Source of the DNA: Polluticoccus soli
GTDB taxonomy: Bacteria; Bacteroidota; Bacteroidia; Chitinophagales; Chitinophagaceae
Direction: 5' to 3'
NCBI RefSeq assembly: GCF_029269745.1
Contig: NZ_JARJHT010000001.1
Location: 124,001-188,000 of the forward strand
DNA: 64,000 nt
Part shown: piece after piece, positions 44,152 to 52,867 of the stretch
Position numbering within the stretch: the stretch's first letter is position 1
Layout of the letters: the number at the start of each line of letters is the position of its first letter
Notes under the pieces: generated by a model
Database searches by the model: none
What the model was told of the DNA's origin: nothing
Seen by the model: only the letters and a program-made list of their open reading frames with translations
Made by a program: the position numbers and the translations under genes

Positions 44152-44718
44152 TTATCTTTTTAAAGCAATTGTATAGAATGCCGTATCCTGCATATATACC
44201 CCATTAAAGAACACAGGACGTATAACCTGGTACCTTAATTTGATACGGCTTTCAGACAGTTCTACTACATCTCCTACAAGGTCATCATTGCCAAGGAACA
44301 TCTCACCGGCTTCGTAAATATACATGCGGGTGTAATTATCCTTGAAACCCCACTTTATAGGCACTTCGCTCGTTTCACCGCTAGGGCATTTCTTTTCGCC
44401 GGTATTCAAAACACCGTCAATACCTTCGCCAAACTCCAGAAAATCATCAAGTTTGCACTCAGGAAAACCATTTACCCTGCGTATTGTATCCTGGATGGTT
44501 TCTGAACTTGAGTTAGACGTGTATAGCGTATCAATTGGTTTCTTAGACGTATCCCATGTTGGGTAAAAAGTGTATTCTTTCAAAATACCCTTATCATTGT
44601 CAAGCTCCAGCTTCCACTTGCCGCGCACCATCTCTTCTTTCCCCTGGGGCACCTCTACTTTTTTGCACGCCATTAGGGAAGTCAACGCCAAAGTCAGGAC
44701 CGGTAAATAAAATTTCAT
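44152..44718 (-). CDS. Hypothetical lipoprotein
   Basis: 188 residues with a lipoprotein signal peptide and lipobox (LTSLMACKK, Cys near residue 18). The segment EEMVRGKWKLELDNDKGI is like the first strand of lipocalin-like small lipoproteins of Bacteroidota (GKW-L). Further on there are mostly short beta strands and a CPSGETSEVPIKWGFKDN segment. It lies in its own unit between thrS and a divergent sensor kinase. Function unknown. An ATG two codons upstream (44724) is an alternative start. Confidence 0.75.
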   Translation of the reverse strand: MKFYLPVLTLALTSLMACKKVEVPQGKEEMVRGKWKLELDNDKGILKEYTFYPTWDTSKKPIDTLYTSNSSSETIQDTIRRVNGFPECKLDDFLEFGEGIDGVLNTGEKKCPSGETSEVPIKWGFKDNYTRMYIYEAGEMFLGNDDLVGDVVELSESRIKLRYQVIRPVFFNGVYMQDTAFYTIALKR

Positions 44719-44917
44719 AGCCATTGTAAATTAACACCTAAAACTAAACATTATCCTGATGTTTCGAAACTTTTTGGAGGTAAATTTTACCGTTTATCGG
44801 CTGCCTAACGATGATTTCCCTTGTTTGGGCCCAAGGCTATTGGTATAAATTTTTAAAAAACTGCGTTAAATTGAAGCCAAAGGTTTTGTTTGGCAGCCGG
44901 GGTTAGTGCACAGGTAG

Positions 44918-44925
44918 TAAATTTG
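44918..44925 (+). promoter_or_regulatory. -7 promoter element TAAATTTG of the sensor kinase
   Basis: Ends 7 bases before the ATG at 44933, predicting a nearly leaderless mRNA. Confidence 0.45.
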
Positions 44926-44932
44926 CTTTAGC

Positions 44933-46204
44933 ATGAAGAAAATATTTCCGCTCATCGTAGTCCTGATCACTCTATCCGTGCTGGGTATCATCTTTATCCA
45001 GATGTCGTGGATCAACAATGCTATTTCCCTCAGGCAAAAGCAGCGCGAACAAGACATTAACCGGGCTATCCTGCAAATACGCACCAACTTTCATGACCTT
45101 TTCCTTAAATACACAGGCAACGTAGGCTGGTATAACGAGGAGACCAAGAATTTTTACCTACAGAGCTTTACCACGCAAATACTTACCCCCGACGAAGTAC
45201 AGCAAGGCATCCAGCGCGCACTGGTCAATAATAACATTAAAGACCCTTTCGACTACAGTATCACCAATATCTTCCAGGCGCCTATTGTTAACTCTCCTGG
45301 GTTTCTGCCAGAATATTACAAATCTACTCGCGATGTGCTGCTCACCCCTGAGAAGGCAAACTTCCGGGAAACCCTGCACTTGTACATCAAAGAAGACCGC
45401 AATTATATACTTCGCAAAATGGGTTGGATGATCGCGGCATCGATCCTGTTTACCGGCATCATTACTTCTGCATTTGCACTTACCGTGCGTACCATGTTCA
45501 CTCAAAAGAAGCTTTCTGAGATCAAATCGGACTTCATTAACAACATGACGCACGAGCTAAAAACCCCACTGGCCACTATATCTCTGGCAATCGACGCATT
45601 GACAAATGAGAAGGTGATACACGATACCGAGAAAATACGCTACTACAGCGGCATGATCAAGGATGAGAACAAGCGGATGAACAAACAGGTAGAGAAAATA
45701 CTACAGGCCGCCCGCATCGAGAAACAAGATATAACACTGAAGCTACAGCGCATCAATGCCCACGACACTATACGCAAGGTAGCCGACAACCTGTCGCTGC
45801 AGATACAGGAGAAAAATGGTACACTCACCCTAAACCTCCAGGCGCCCAAGTTTGAAATAGACGCCGATGAGGTACACTTCTCCAACATCATTTTCAACCT
45901 GCTCGACAATGCCATTAAATACTCCAGAGAACAACCTGAAATACAGATATCGACCGAGGTAAGCAGCGATATGCTGGCTATTAAGGTTAAGGATAACGGT
46001 ATCGGCATGAACAAGGAGACCCAGACCCGTATCTTCGAAAAATTCTTCCGCGCGCATACAGGCAACCTTCATAACGTCAAGGGCTTTGGCCTTGGCCTCA
46101 GCTATGTGAAAGCAATGGTAGAGGCCCACGGTGGTCGCGCAAAGGTAGAAAGCACACAAGGCAAAGGCAGTACATTTACCGTGTTCTTTCCGCTAGCCAG
46201 CTAA
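44933..46204 (+). CDS. Two-membrane-span sensor histidine kinase
   Basis: 423 residues. A first span (residues 4-24), a periplasmic sensor of about 135 residues without a known fold, and a second span (about 162-185) precede the HisKA domain with the H box NNMTHELKTPLATI (His near residue 206). The ATPase domain has N (LLDNAIKYS), G1 (VKDNGIGM), F (FEKFFRAHTGN) and G2 (GFGLGLSYVKAMVEAHGG) boxes, all intact. There is no HAMP domain. Kinases of this type in Bacteroidota usually sit next to an OmpR-type response regulator; here none is adjacent, so the partner is elsewhere. Confidence 0.92.
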   Translation: MKKIFPLIVVLITLSVLGIIFIQMSWINNAISLRQKQREQDINRAILQIRTNFHDLFLKYTGNVGWYNEETKNFYLQSFTTQILTPDEVQQGIQRALVNNNIKDPFDYSITNIFQAPIVNSPGFLPEYYKSTRDVLLTPEKANFRETLHLYIKEDRNYILRKMGWMIAASILFTGIITSAFALTVRTMFTQKKLSEIKSDFINNMTHELKTPLATISLAIDALTNEKVIHDTEKIRYYSGMIKDENKRMNKQVEKILQAARIEKQDITLKLQRINAHDTIRKVADNLSLQIQEKNGTLTLNLQAPKFEIDADEVHFSNIIFNLLDNAIKYSREQPEIQISTEVSSDMLAIKVKDNGIGMNKETQTRIFEKFFRAHTGNLHNVKGFGLGLSYVKAMVEAHGGRAKVESTQGKGSTFTVFFPLAS

Positions 46205-46207
46205 AAA

Positions 46208-46229
46208 ATAAAGCCCCAACAGGGGCTTT
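46208..46229. terminator. Bidirectional terminator between sensor kinase and ahpD-like gene
   Basis: AAAGCCCC / GGGGCTTT with a four-base loop; the minus-strand tail ATTTTTT is the better T tract. Confidence 0.7.
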
Positions 46230-46253
46230 ATCAAAATACTATCTCAGAGCTTA

Positions 46254-46832
46254 TTAAACGATCACGCAAAGGCTTTTGATAACAGAGCCGAGACGGATCG
46301 CATCGTAAATGCGCGGCTCGCTGGCGCCATGCTGTTTCACAGAGCCCTCATGCGATGTAACGCAACGTTCGCAGCCGTTAAGAGCTGAAACTACCAGGCT
46401 CATCAACTCAAAAAACTCTTTACCAAGCACAGGGTTCATCATGACACTAGCACGAAGTCCTGCAGGGGTATTGTTATAGTACTCCACATCATGCATATAA
46501 TGCCTAAAGCGGTAAAAAATATTGTTGGTTGCCATAATAGCGGTACAGGCATGAACCTCTGCGATCTCAGCATCTGATGCACCTTCCTTTATTGCCAGTT
46601 GCTCGAATGCTTTGGTCAATACATCATTCTTTTCATTCACTGCTGTAGCCATTGCAAGCAATGTCGTCTCTTTGCGGTTCATATTGCTGCTGCCAAGCAC
46701 AGCACTCACATTCAGCTTCGTATCGCGCAAAAAACGGCTGTCGACAGCAGCCAGCTTTTGCAGGTTTATGCTCTCGTGCCCCGGGTCTATTCCCAGGTCG
46801 TTAAACATATTTGCGATGGTTTCGTTTTGCAT
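46254..46832 (-). CDS. ahpD: AhpD-like alkylhydroperoxidase / carboxymuconolactone decarboxylase family
   Basis: A 192-residue all-helical protein with the active-site motif NGCERCVTSHEGSV (CxxCxxxH) near residue 140 and the AhpD sequence NNIFYRFRHYMHDVEYYNN. AhpD proteins are disulfide reductases that recycle AhpC peroxiredoxin and have weak peroxidase activity. It lies directly downstream of an AhpC-type peroxiredoxin gene, which supports this role. I chose the ATG at 46832 (MQNETIANMF); the frame opens further up at 46859 inside a hairpin. The gap between the two genes holds that terminator-like hairpin. Confidence 0.9.
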   Translation of the reverse strand: MQNETIANMFNDLGIDPGHESINLQKLAAVDSRFLRDTKLNVSAVLGSSNMNRKETTLLAMATAVNEKNDVLTKAFEQLAIKEGASDAEIAEVHACTAIMATNNIFYRFRHYMHDVEYYNNTPAGLRASVMMNPVLGKEFFELMSLVVSALNGCERCVTSHEGSVKQHGASEPRIYDAIRLGSVIKSLCVIV

Positions 46833-46849
46833 ATCGTTTGTATTTAAAT

Positions 46850-46883
46850 AAAAATCCACCTCCGGTTTTATTCAGAGGTGGAT
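46850..46883 (-). terminator. Hairpin between ahpC and ahpD
   Basis: ATCCACCTC / GAGGTGGAT with a 12-base loop and TTTTATTT tail on the minus strand. It would reduce ahpD relative to ahpC unless ahpD has its own promoter. Confidence 0.65.
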
Positions 46884-46900
46884 ATATACTAAGCGTTACA

Positions 46901-47482
46901 TTAATTGTTGATCGCTGCAGCTTCCGCTTTTTGCTTAGCAGTCAGTGTTTCTTCGCCTTTGGTCCAGTTACAAGGGCACAGCTCATCAGTTTGCAGCGCA
47001 TCCAGTACCCTGATCACCTCGGCAACGTTACGGCCTACGCTCAGGTCGTTAACATTGATCCAGCGAACAATACCTTGAGGATCGATGATGAAAGTAGCGC
47101 GATATGCGATCTTTTCGTTTGGTTCCAGGATATTCAGTGCTTCGGCCAGTGATTTTGACGTATCTGCGATCATTGGGAAACGCAGGTCGCGCAGGTCGCT
47201 ATGATCTTTGCGCCATGCAAGGTGCACGAATTCAGTATCTGTAGAAGCACCTAACAGGACAGTGTCGCGATCCTGAAAATCGGGAAATGCTTTGTTAAAT
47301 TCTGCTATTTCGGTAGGGCAAACAAAGGTAAAATCTTTTGGCCACCAGAACATCACTGCCCATTTTCCTTCAAAATAGTCATTACCTATTTCTTTAAACT
47401 CTTTACCTTTCTCGATAGACACAACTGACTTCTTCCTAAACTCCGGAAACTTGCTTCCTACTGTAACAACATTGTTATTCAT
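46901..47482 (-). CDS. ahpC: AhpC/Tsa-type peroxiredoxin
   Basis: A 193-residue thiol peroxidase. The peroxidatic Cys is in KDFTFVCPTEIAEF near residue 51 and the C-terminal Cys pair is in DELCPCNW near 170, as in the AhpC type reduced by AhpD. Reduces H2O2 and organic hydroperoxides in the cytoplasm. The ATG at 47482 (MNNNVVTVGSKFPEF) gives the family N-terminus; an upstream in-frame ATG at 47509 is less likely. Forms an operon with the ahpD-like gene. Confidence 0.94.
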   Translation of the reverse strand: MNNNVVTVGSKFPEFRKKSVVSIEKGKEFKEIGNDYFEGKWAVMFWWPKDFTFVCPTEIAEFNKAFPDFQDRDTVLLGASTDTEFVHLAWRKDHSDLRDLRFPMIADTSKSLAEALNILEPNEKIAYRATFIIDPQGIVRWINVNDLSVGRNVAEVIRVLDALQTDELCPCNWTKGEETLTAKQKAEAAAINN

Positions 47483-47606
47483 TTCTCGTATTTGATTTTG
47501 GAAGGGCAAAGTTCGGCCGAAAAACTTTATCTGGCAAGGAAATGCTCATTGCCTTTACTTATAAAAAAATAGGGGGAATCAATGGATAAAACTATTTTTT
47601 AACATA

Positions 47607-47903
47607 TCAGTTAAGCGATATGTCAGGTAGAGAAGCTGGCAATGTATTATGAAATAACAATGGGTGGCAAGAAACGTCTGTGAAAAATTTATAAAGCGGG
47701 AATCGAGCTACCATTTCCATTGCCTCTTGTTCATCTTCGGCATTTACAACGCACCACACCATTTTGCGGTTTTGCGAAACACTATAGGAGAACAAGCGAC
47801 CCTGTGAAAAAAGTTGAGCAATATGCTCCCTGTGTTCAGGTATCATATTGCTCAGTTCTTCTGTTATTGTTTGTAATTCTATCTCGAATAAGTATGCCGA
47901 CAT
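47607..47903 (-). CDS. Muconolactone-isomerase-like small protein
   Basis: 98 residues with the ferredoxin-like alpha/beta pattern of the muconolactone delta-isomerase/YCII superfamily: a first strand (YLFEIELQTI), a helix with LFSQGRLFSYSVSQNRKMVW, then EDEQEAMEMVARFPLYKFFT and a last strand. The FPLYKFF--V--HPL ending matches the family. Such proteins form dimeric barrels; the substrate is unknown and a role in aromatic catabolism should not be assumed, as no other such genes are near. Confidence 0.7.
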   Translation of the reverse strand: MSAYLFEIELQTITEELSNMIPEHREHIAQLFSQGRLFSYSVSQNRKMVWCVVNAEDEQEAMEMVARFPLYKFFTDVSCHPLLFHNTLPASLPDISLN

Positions 47904-47940
47904 GTGAGCAAGTTAACAAAAAACCTCACTCACCGGCAAC

Positions 47941-49983
47941 TTATCTTATTAGCGTCACGTTGCCAGATTTCTGTATCCGCTGCCCCGATATACAGAAGGC
48001 ATCCGCATCCCACACGTACACGCCCATCGGTGCATCTTCGCCATTCACAGTTCCATCCCAACGCTTGGTTGCATCTGTTGTTTCAAATACCATTTTACCC
48101 CACCTGTCAAATATCCTGAAATGGTTCAGCTTGATCAGTTGCTTATTTGACAGACCAAAGGTGCTTATGTCACTACGATCGCTCATCTTCGGCACAAATG
48201 CATTTGGAAGAACAAGATCAGTACAGTTAACACGAACAACTACTGTATCTACGTCGCGACAACCGTTGGTATCTGTCACAGTAAGGAAGTAAGTAAAGTC
48301 GTACGGCGGATTAACTGTCGGATTCAGTATCAGGTTGTTGTTGATGAACTGGGCGGGTTGCCATACATGGGCATACCATGTTCCTGTTGTTGTGAATGGT
48401 CCGCCGAGCAGTGTCGAAGCACCGTCGATCAGTGTACGGTCAGGACCGGCGTCAGCTTTCACTTTATGAACGGTTACATCGATCGCTGTATCTACGATAC
48501 AACCATCTCTGTAAGGGAAAGTGATCTTATAACGTGTGGTGTAGTCAGGCCATGCTTTAACATCGATCGCGTCGGTAGCGGAAATGTTGAAGTTTGGTGA
48601 CCAGGTTACGTTCAGCGCCTGGATAGACAGAGCACGCAGCATAATAGTATCTCCCTGGCAGATGGTCGTATCATTGCTGAGCTCCATCGGAGGAATTCTC
48701 AATACTGCGATTTGTTTACACTGTACAGCCATATCAGGTGTACCTTCATTTACTGCGTAGTAAATGTTATAATATCCCGGTGCATCGTAAGTATATACAG
48801 GAGGCCTGTTTGTAGTTGAGAATGGTATGCTGCTGTTGTTACACTGAGCGAATGTGATCCGTGTGATCGTGCTATCGGCATAGTTGGTAATATAGCCGTA
48901 TAGGTTATCCCTTTCGCGTACCACGCGGGATATACCCGAAGGTGCTGACAGGCCTCCGACACTACCAAAATTTTTGGCGTTGTAACTTGAAATATCTGTC
49001 GTAATGGGAATATCAATACGCACCAGTTCATGCGATCCCCTGTTTGTAACAAAAGCGTGCAGATTGTCGCAATCCCGTATAAGCGTAATACCATTAGGCG
49101 CAAAAAGTGTGCCCTGGAAGTCTCCTGTATTAACCTGTGTTGTAGGAGGAGGCGGAACTATGCTAATGTTAAGCGACGGCCCGATGTCAAGGCGGGTCAC
49201 GCTGTTATTGGTTTCGTTGGTGATGAAAAAATGCCAGTTACCAACTTCTCGTATTACAGCCAGATCGTGTGGACCATCACTAAGAACTATGGGACCAAGA
49301 TTTTTATACCTTGGAGTTAGCGAGATATTGGTATCCATGTCGAACCGGATGAGGCTATTATCACCCTTGTTGAGCACAAAACCTATCCAGTTCCCCGCTT
49401 CCTTAGCAATGAACATTGAATGTGGTGCATTCAGCATGCCGGTATAGTTACCGAAGTTTACGATGTTAGGAGTATCAGCAAGCGATTTGCCAAAGTCGAT
49501 ACGCGCCATTTCTGAATTTGCAGAACTTGTACCACCGGTAACGAAAACATGCCAGTTACCCATCGAATCATCCCTTACTATCTGAAGGGCGTTCAGCGCC
49601 TGGGGCAGAGCATTGTCAAAATTGCCATAGTTAGTGACAACCGGAATGCTGCCGAGATCCTTACCAAACGAAAGTCGTTTAAATTCATTTGTTTTGCCGG
49701 CCACTAAAAAGCCATAATAATTATCCCCTTCTTTAACGATATCAATGTCTGTAGGACCATCCACGTTATAAGGAGTTTTACCGAGATTGAGCCCCGTAGG
49801 GGTATTCAATAGGTAGCCTGAACAAAAACCCCAGTAGTGTGATGCCGCACCCGGAACATTGCTAATAAGCTGCACCGGCTGGCGTACACACACAGTGTCC
49901 GGAGCTTCGAACATGATTTGGGCGTTCAATATCTCAAGCTGCGACACTATTAAAAGTGCTACAAAGAGTAGGCGTTTTCTCAT
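47941..49983 (-). CDS. Secreted beta-propeller protein with gliding-motility (type B) C-terminal domain
   Basis: 680 residues with signal peptide MRKRLLFVALLIVSQLEILNAQ. Residues about 40-400 hold seven or so repeats of the type FGKSLADTPNIVNFGNYTG and VREVGNWHFFITNETNNSVT-like units, consistent with a beta-propeller. A PKD-like or Ig-like segment follows (DTTICQGDTIMLRALSIQAL). The last 90 residues are the gliding-motility-associated CTD (CTDLVLPNAFVPKMSD; FRIFDRWGKMVFETTDATKR; WDGTVNGEDAPMGVYVWDAD), a type B T9SS signal. The cargo role is unknown; such proteins are surface-attached. Confidence 0.88.
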   Translation of the reverse strand: MRKRLLFVALLIVSQLEILNAQIMFEAPDTVCVRQPVQLISNVPGAASHYWGFCSGYLLNTPTGLNLGKTPYNVDGPTDIDIVKEGDNYYGFLVAGKTNEFKRLSFGKDLGSIPVVTNYGNFDNALPQALNALQIVRDDSMGNWHVFVTGGTSSANSEMARIDFGKSLADTPNIVNFGNYTGMLNAPHSMFIAKEAGNWIGFVLNKGDNSLIRFDMDTNISLTPRYKNLGPIVLSDGPHDLAVIREVGNWHFFITNETNNSVTRLDIGPSLNISIVPPPPTTQVNTGDFQGTLFAPNGITLIRDCDNLHAFVTNRGSHELVRIDIPITTDISSYNAKNFGSVGGLSAPSGISRVVRERDNLYGYITNYADSTITRITFAQCNNSSIPFSTTNRPPVYTYDAPGYYNIYYAVNEGTPDMAVQCKQIAVLRIPPMELSNDTTICQGDTIMLRALSIQALNVTWSPNFNISATDAIDVKAWPDYTTRYKITFPYRDGCIVDTAIDVTVHKVKADAGPDRTLIDGASTLLGGPFTTTGTWYAHVWQPAQFINNNLILNPTVNPPYDFTYFLTVTDTNGCRDVDTVVVRVNCTDLVLPNAFVPKMSDRSDISTFGLSNKQLIKLNHFRIFDRWGKMVFETTDATKRWDGTVNGEDAPMGVYVWDADAFCISGQRIQKSGNVTLIR

Positions 49984-50084
49984 AATGCTGACAAGAATTT
50001 CACTTTCTATTGGGCTAATATAACAATTACGTAATAACTTTTATAGCAAAGCACTATATTTATTTCTTTTAAAATTAAATTTCA

Positions 50085-52256
50085 ATGTTTCGGACAAAGC
50101 GTTTAGGCTCATTTATTAGTAAGACCGCTCTATTTATTGGTTTAGTTGGCTCGACAGAGGTTCAATCAAAGGAAGGGATGTGGCTTCCACCGACATTAAA
50201 ATCTCGTGAAAACGACATGAAAGAAATGGGTTTGCAGATACCCGTTGAAAAACTCTATAGCGAAGACGGCACCGGCTTAAACAACGCCGTGGTGCTTTTT
50301 GGCAAAGGCTGCACTGGCGAGATCATTTCGCCCAAAGGACTATTGTTGACGAACCACCACTGCGGATACGGCACCGTTCAGGGCCTGAGCAGCAAAGAAA
50401 AAGACTACTTTGCCAACGGTTTTTGGGCCAAAAGTCAGGCCGAGGAGCTCCCCTGCCCCGGTCTTACTGTCAGTTTTATCCGAAAAATGGAAAATGTAAC
50501 CCAAAACATCCTGAGCGGGCTGCCCGATACGCTAAACACGCCTCAACGGGACAGCATTATAGCAACAAGGATCAAAAACCTGGAAGCAGGTTATCGCTTT
50601 ACAACCAAACTCGACGCAAGCATCAAACCATATTATAATGGTAACCAGTATTGGGTAAGCATTATCGAAACATTTCGTGATGTTCGCCTGGTGGGTTTCC
50701 CGCCCAACGGCGTAGGCACTTTTGGCGGCGATACCGATAACTGGATGTGGCCACGCCATACAGGCGATTTCAGCATGTTTCGCGTTTATGCAGGTAAAGA
50801 CAATAAACCTGCTGACTATTCAAAAGACAACAAGCCTTACACTACCCCCGCTTTCTTCACTATCAATGCATCTGGATATAAAGAAGGTGACTTTACTATG
50901 GTTTATGGGTTCCCCGGTACAACTATGGAATATATCTCTTCGTACCAGCTCAATCATATTGCTAATATAATAGACCCGATCCGCATCGAGGCACGCACAA
51001 AAAAGCTGGATGTTTGGAATGAAAACATGCAGCAATCACGCGACGTTTTCCTGAAATACACCTCGAAAAAAGCATCACTGGCCAACGGCTGGAAAAAATG
51101 GCAGGGCGAAGTAAGAGGCCTGAAGTTGAACAACGTACCTGCAAAAAAACAGGCATACGAAGCTAAATTCCAGGGATGGGCTAATACGGATACCGAAATG
51201 CCCTACCTGGATGATCTTTTGGCCGAGATCGGCGCTCGTTCACAGGCTGCCAATCCGCTTATCAAACAAGATGAGTACATCAAAGAGGTTGTATATGGCG
51301 TAGAACTTCTGCAGCAGGCATCTATCCTTGACCGGATACTTAAGGTATACCGCAGCGGTATCAATGGCAACTCCCTGCAGGACACACTGGCTAAAATTGC
51401 TGCTCAATCAGACGGTTTCTATAAAAACTATGATGTCGCAACCGACAAACAGGTTTTCAGAGCCCTGATGCCGATGTATTTTGAACAGTGTAGCACGTGT
51501 GTGCCGCCAGCGTTTTCGAAACAATTCGCTGAGCAGGGTCGTAATTACGAATCATGGGCAGCTTATGTGTTTCGTTCGCTGGCCTCGGACAAAGCAAAAC
51601 TTAATAACCTGGCCACATCGGTCAACCCGAAAGACAGCACCTGGATTCTTGCCGACCCTGCATGGCAGCTATATTCTGCCATAAATACAATGAGGCAGGC
51701 GCAAGTGCTACCCGGATTAAATAACTATTACAACTCTATGGCCTACCTAAACCGTTTATATATGAATGGTCAGATGAAGCTGGACAACACCCGCCAGTTT
51801 TATCCAGATGCCAATCTGACGTTGCGCCTCACGTACGGCACTGTACAAGGCATTGACCCCGATGGCCCGGCAGGTTACTCTTACCAAACAAACCTTACCG
51901 AAGCTGTTGCCAAAGACAATCCTGAAGTCGAAGAGTTTCGCATGCCGCAAAAGCTCAAAGACCTCTACCAGGCTAAAGACTTCGGCAAATGGCAAGTAAA
52001 TAGTACAGTACCTCTTGCATTTATCGCCAGCAACCATACTTCAGGCGGTAATTCAGGCAGTCCTATTCTGAATGCTAAGGGAGAATTGATCGGCACCAAC
52101 TTCGACCGCATTTGGGAAGGCACCATGAGCGACCTGTACTTTGACCCTAATCTTTGCCGCAACATTAGTTTAGATGTACGCTATACATTATTTATTATCG
52201 AAAAACTTGGTGGCGCCGGATGGTTGCTCAATGAAATGAAGATCGTTAAGAAATAA
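50085..52256 (+). CDS. dpp11: S46 dipeptidyl-peptidase, DPP11 type (Asp/Glu-specific)
   Basis: A 723-residue serine exopeptidase that removes dipeptides in the periplasm. The catalytic triad is visible: His in LLLTNHHCGYGTV (His 91/92), Asp in the GGDTDNWMWPRHTGDFSM region, Ser in SGGNSGSPILN near residue 657. The S1-site segment reads GTNFDRIWEGTMSD with Arg near 676. In P. gingivalis an Arg at the equivalent position 673 defines DPP11 with its preference for Asp/Glu, while DPP7 has Gly. This points to acidic P1 specificity. The N-terminus looks like a signal peptide (SKTALFIGLVGSTEVQS). A terminator follows. Confidence 0.93.
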   Translation: MFRTKRLGSFISKTALFIGLVGSTEVQSKEGMWLPPTLKSRENDMKEMGLQIPVEKLYSEDGTGLNNAVVLFGKGCTGEIISPKGLLLTNHHCGYGTVQGLSSKEKDYFANGFWAKSQAEELPCPGLTVSFIRKMENVTQNILSGLPDTLNTPQRDSIIATRIKNLEAGYRFTTKLDASIKPYYNGNQYWVSIIETFRDVRLVGFPPNGVGTFGGDTDNWMWPRHTGDFSMFRVYAGKDNKPADYSKDNKPYTTPAFFTINASGYKEGDFTMVYGFPGTTMEYISSYQLNHIANIIDPIRIEARTKKLDVWNENMQQSRDVFLKYTSKKASLANGWKKWQGEVRGLKLNNVPAKKQAYEAKFQGWANTDTEMPYLDDLLAEIGARSQAANPLIKQDEYIKEVVYGVELLQQASILDRILKVYRSGINGNSLQDTLAKIAAQSDGFYKNYDVATDKQVFRALMPMYFEQCSTCVPPAFSKQFAEQGRNYESWAAYVFRSLASDKAKLNNLATSVNPKDSTWILADPAWQLYSAINTMRQAQVLPGLNNYYNSMAYLNRLYMNGQMKLDNTRQFYPDANLTLRLTYGTVQGIDPDGPAGYSYQTNLTEAVAKDNPEVEEFRMPQKLKDLYQAKDFGKWQVNSTVPLAFIASNHTSGGNSGSPILNAKGELIGTNFDRIWEGTMSDLYFDPNLCRNISLDVRYTLFIIEKLGGAGWLLNEMKIVKK

Positions 52257-52279
52257 TCCATGCTTTGCATTCCCTTATT

Positions 52280-52314
52280 AAAGCTACCTGGTTAGTCGCC
52301 GGGTAGCTTTTTTT
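52280..52314 (+). terminator. Rho-independent terminator after dpp11
   Basis: AAAGCTACC / GGGTAGCTTT with T7 tail, 24 bases past the stop. Confidence 0.85.
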
Positions 52315-52344
52315 GTTATCTTTAGCCGTTTCCAAAAACAGGGT

Positions 52345-52860
52345 ATGCAATTAAAACTTTCAGCGGCCGCGCTATTTTCTGTTCTTGTCATCGGTTTCTC
52401 AGCATGCGCACAAACAAAAAAAACCACCGGTGTAAAAAACGGTGAGACATACGCAAAAGCGCTTCAGGCTACATTGCAGCGCACGCTTCCCGGAGCACCG
52501 GGGATGGAACCTGTTAATGAATACAGGATACTGATAGTCTGGAAAAGCAGCCAAACCCCTGAAACCTTTTTCTGGCGAAGCGAAGGTGATTGGATCCAAT
52601 GTTCTATAGCCAAAGCAAGGGCGAAGAAGCAATCTGTTTCAGCACAAGGAATTGTATATACAGCTGAACCAATTGCCCTCAACAAGATCAAAAAAAATGA
52701 TACCTTAGAACTGCTACCTGTTCCAGGTGGCAAATACCCGGTCCCCTCCTCCATCCCGGAAACAGCAACCAACACAATATTTTTCAAAACAACTAAAAGT
52801 GCATGGCTTTCCCTGTCCGTAAAAAATATCAAGAGGGCAAAGGATATAGTAATGCCTTAA
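52345..52860 (+). CDS. Hypothetical exported protein
   Basis: 171 residues starting with a signal peptide MQLKLSAAALFSVLVIGFSA and a Cys soon after (SACAQTKK), so it may be a lipoprotein. The rest is mixed alpha/beta with RILIVWKSSQTPETFFWRSE and LELLPVPGGKYPVPSSIPET. No family recognised. Its stop is 7 bases before the start of the large T9SS gene, so they are probably cotranscribed. Confidence 0.7.
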   Translation: MQLKLSAAALFSVLVIGFSACAQTKKTTGVKNGETYAKALQATLQRTLPGAPGMEPVNEYRILIVWKSSQTPETFFWRSEGDWIQCSIAKARAKKQSVSAQGIVYTAEPIALNKIKKNDTLELLPVPGGKYPVPSSIPETATNTIFFKTTKSAWLSLSVKNIKRAKDIVMP

Positions 52861-52867
52861 AACAAAA

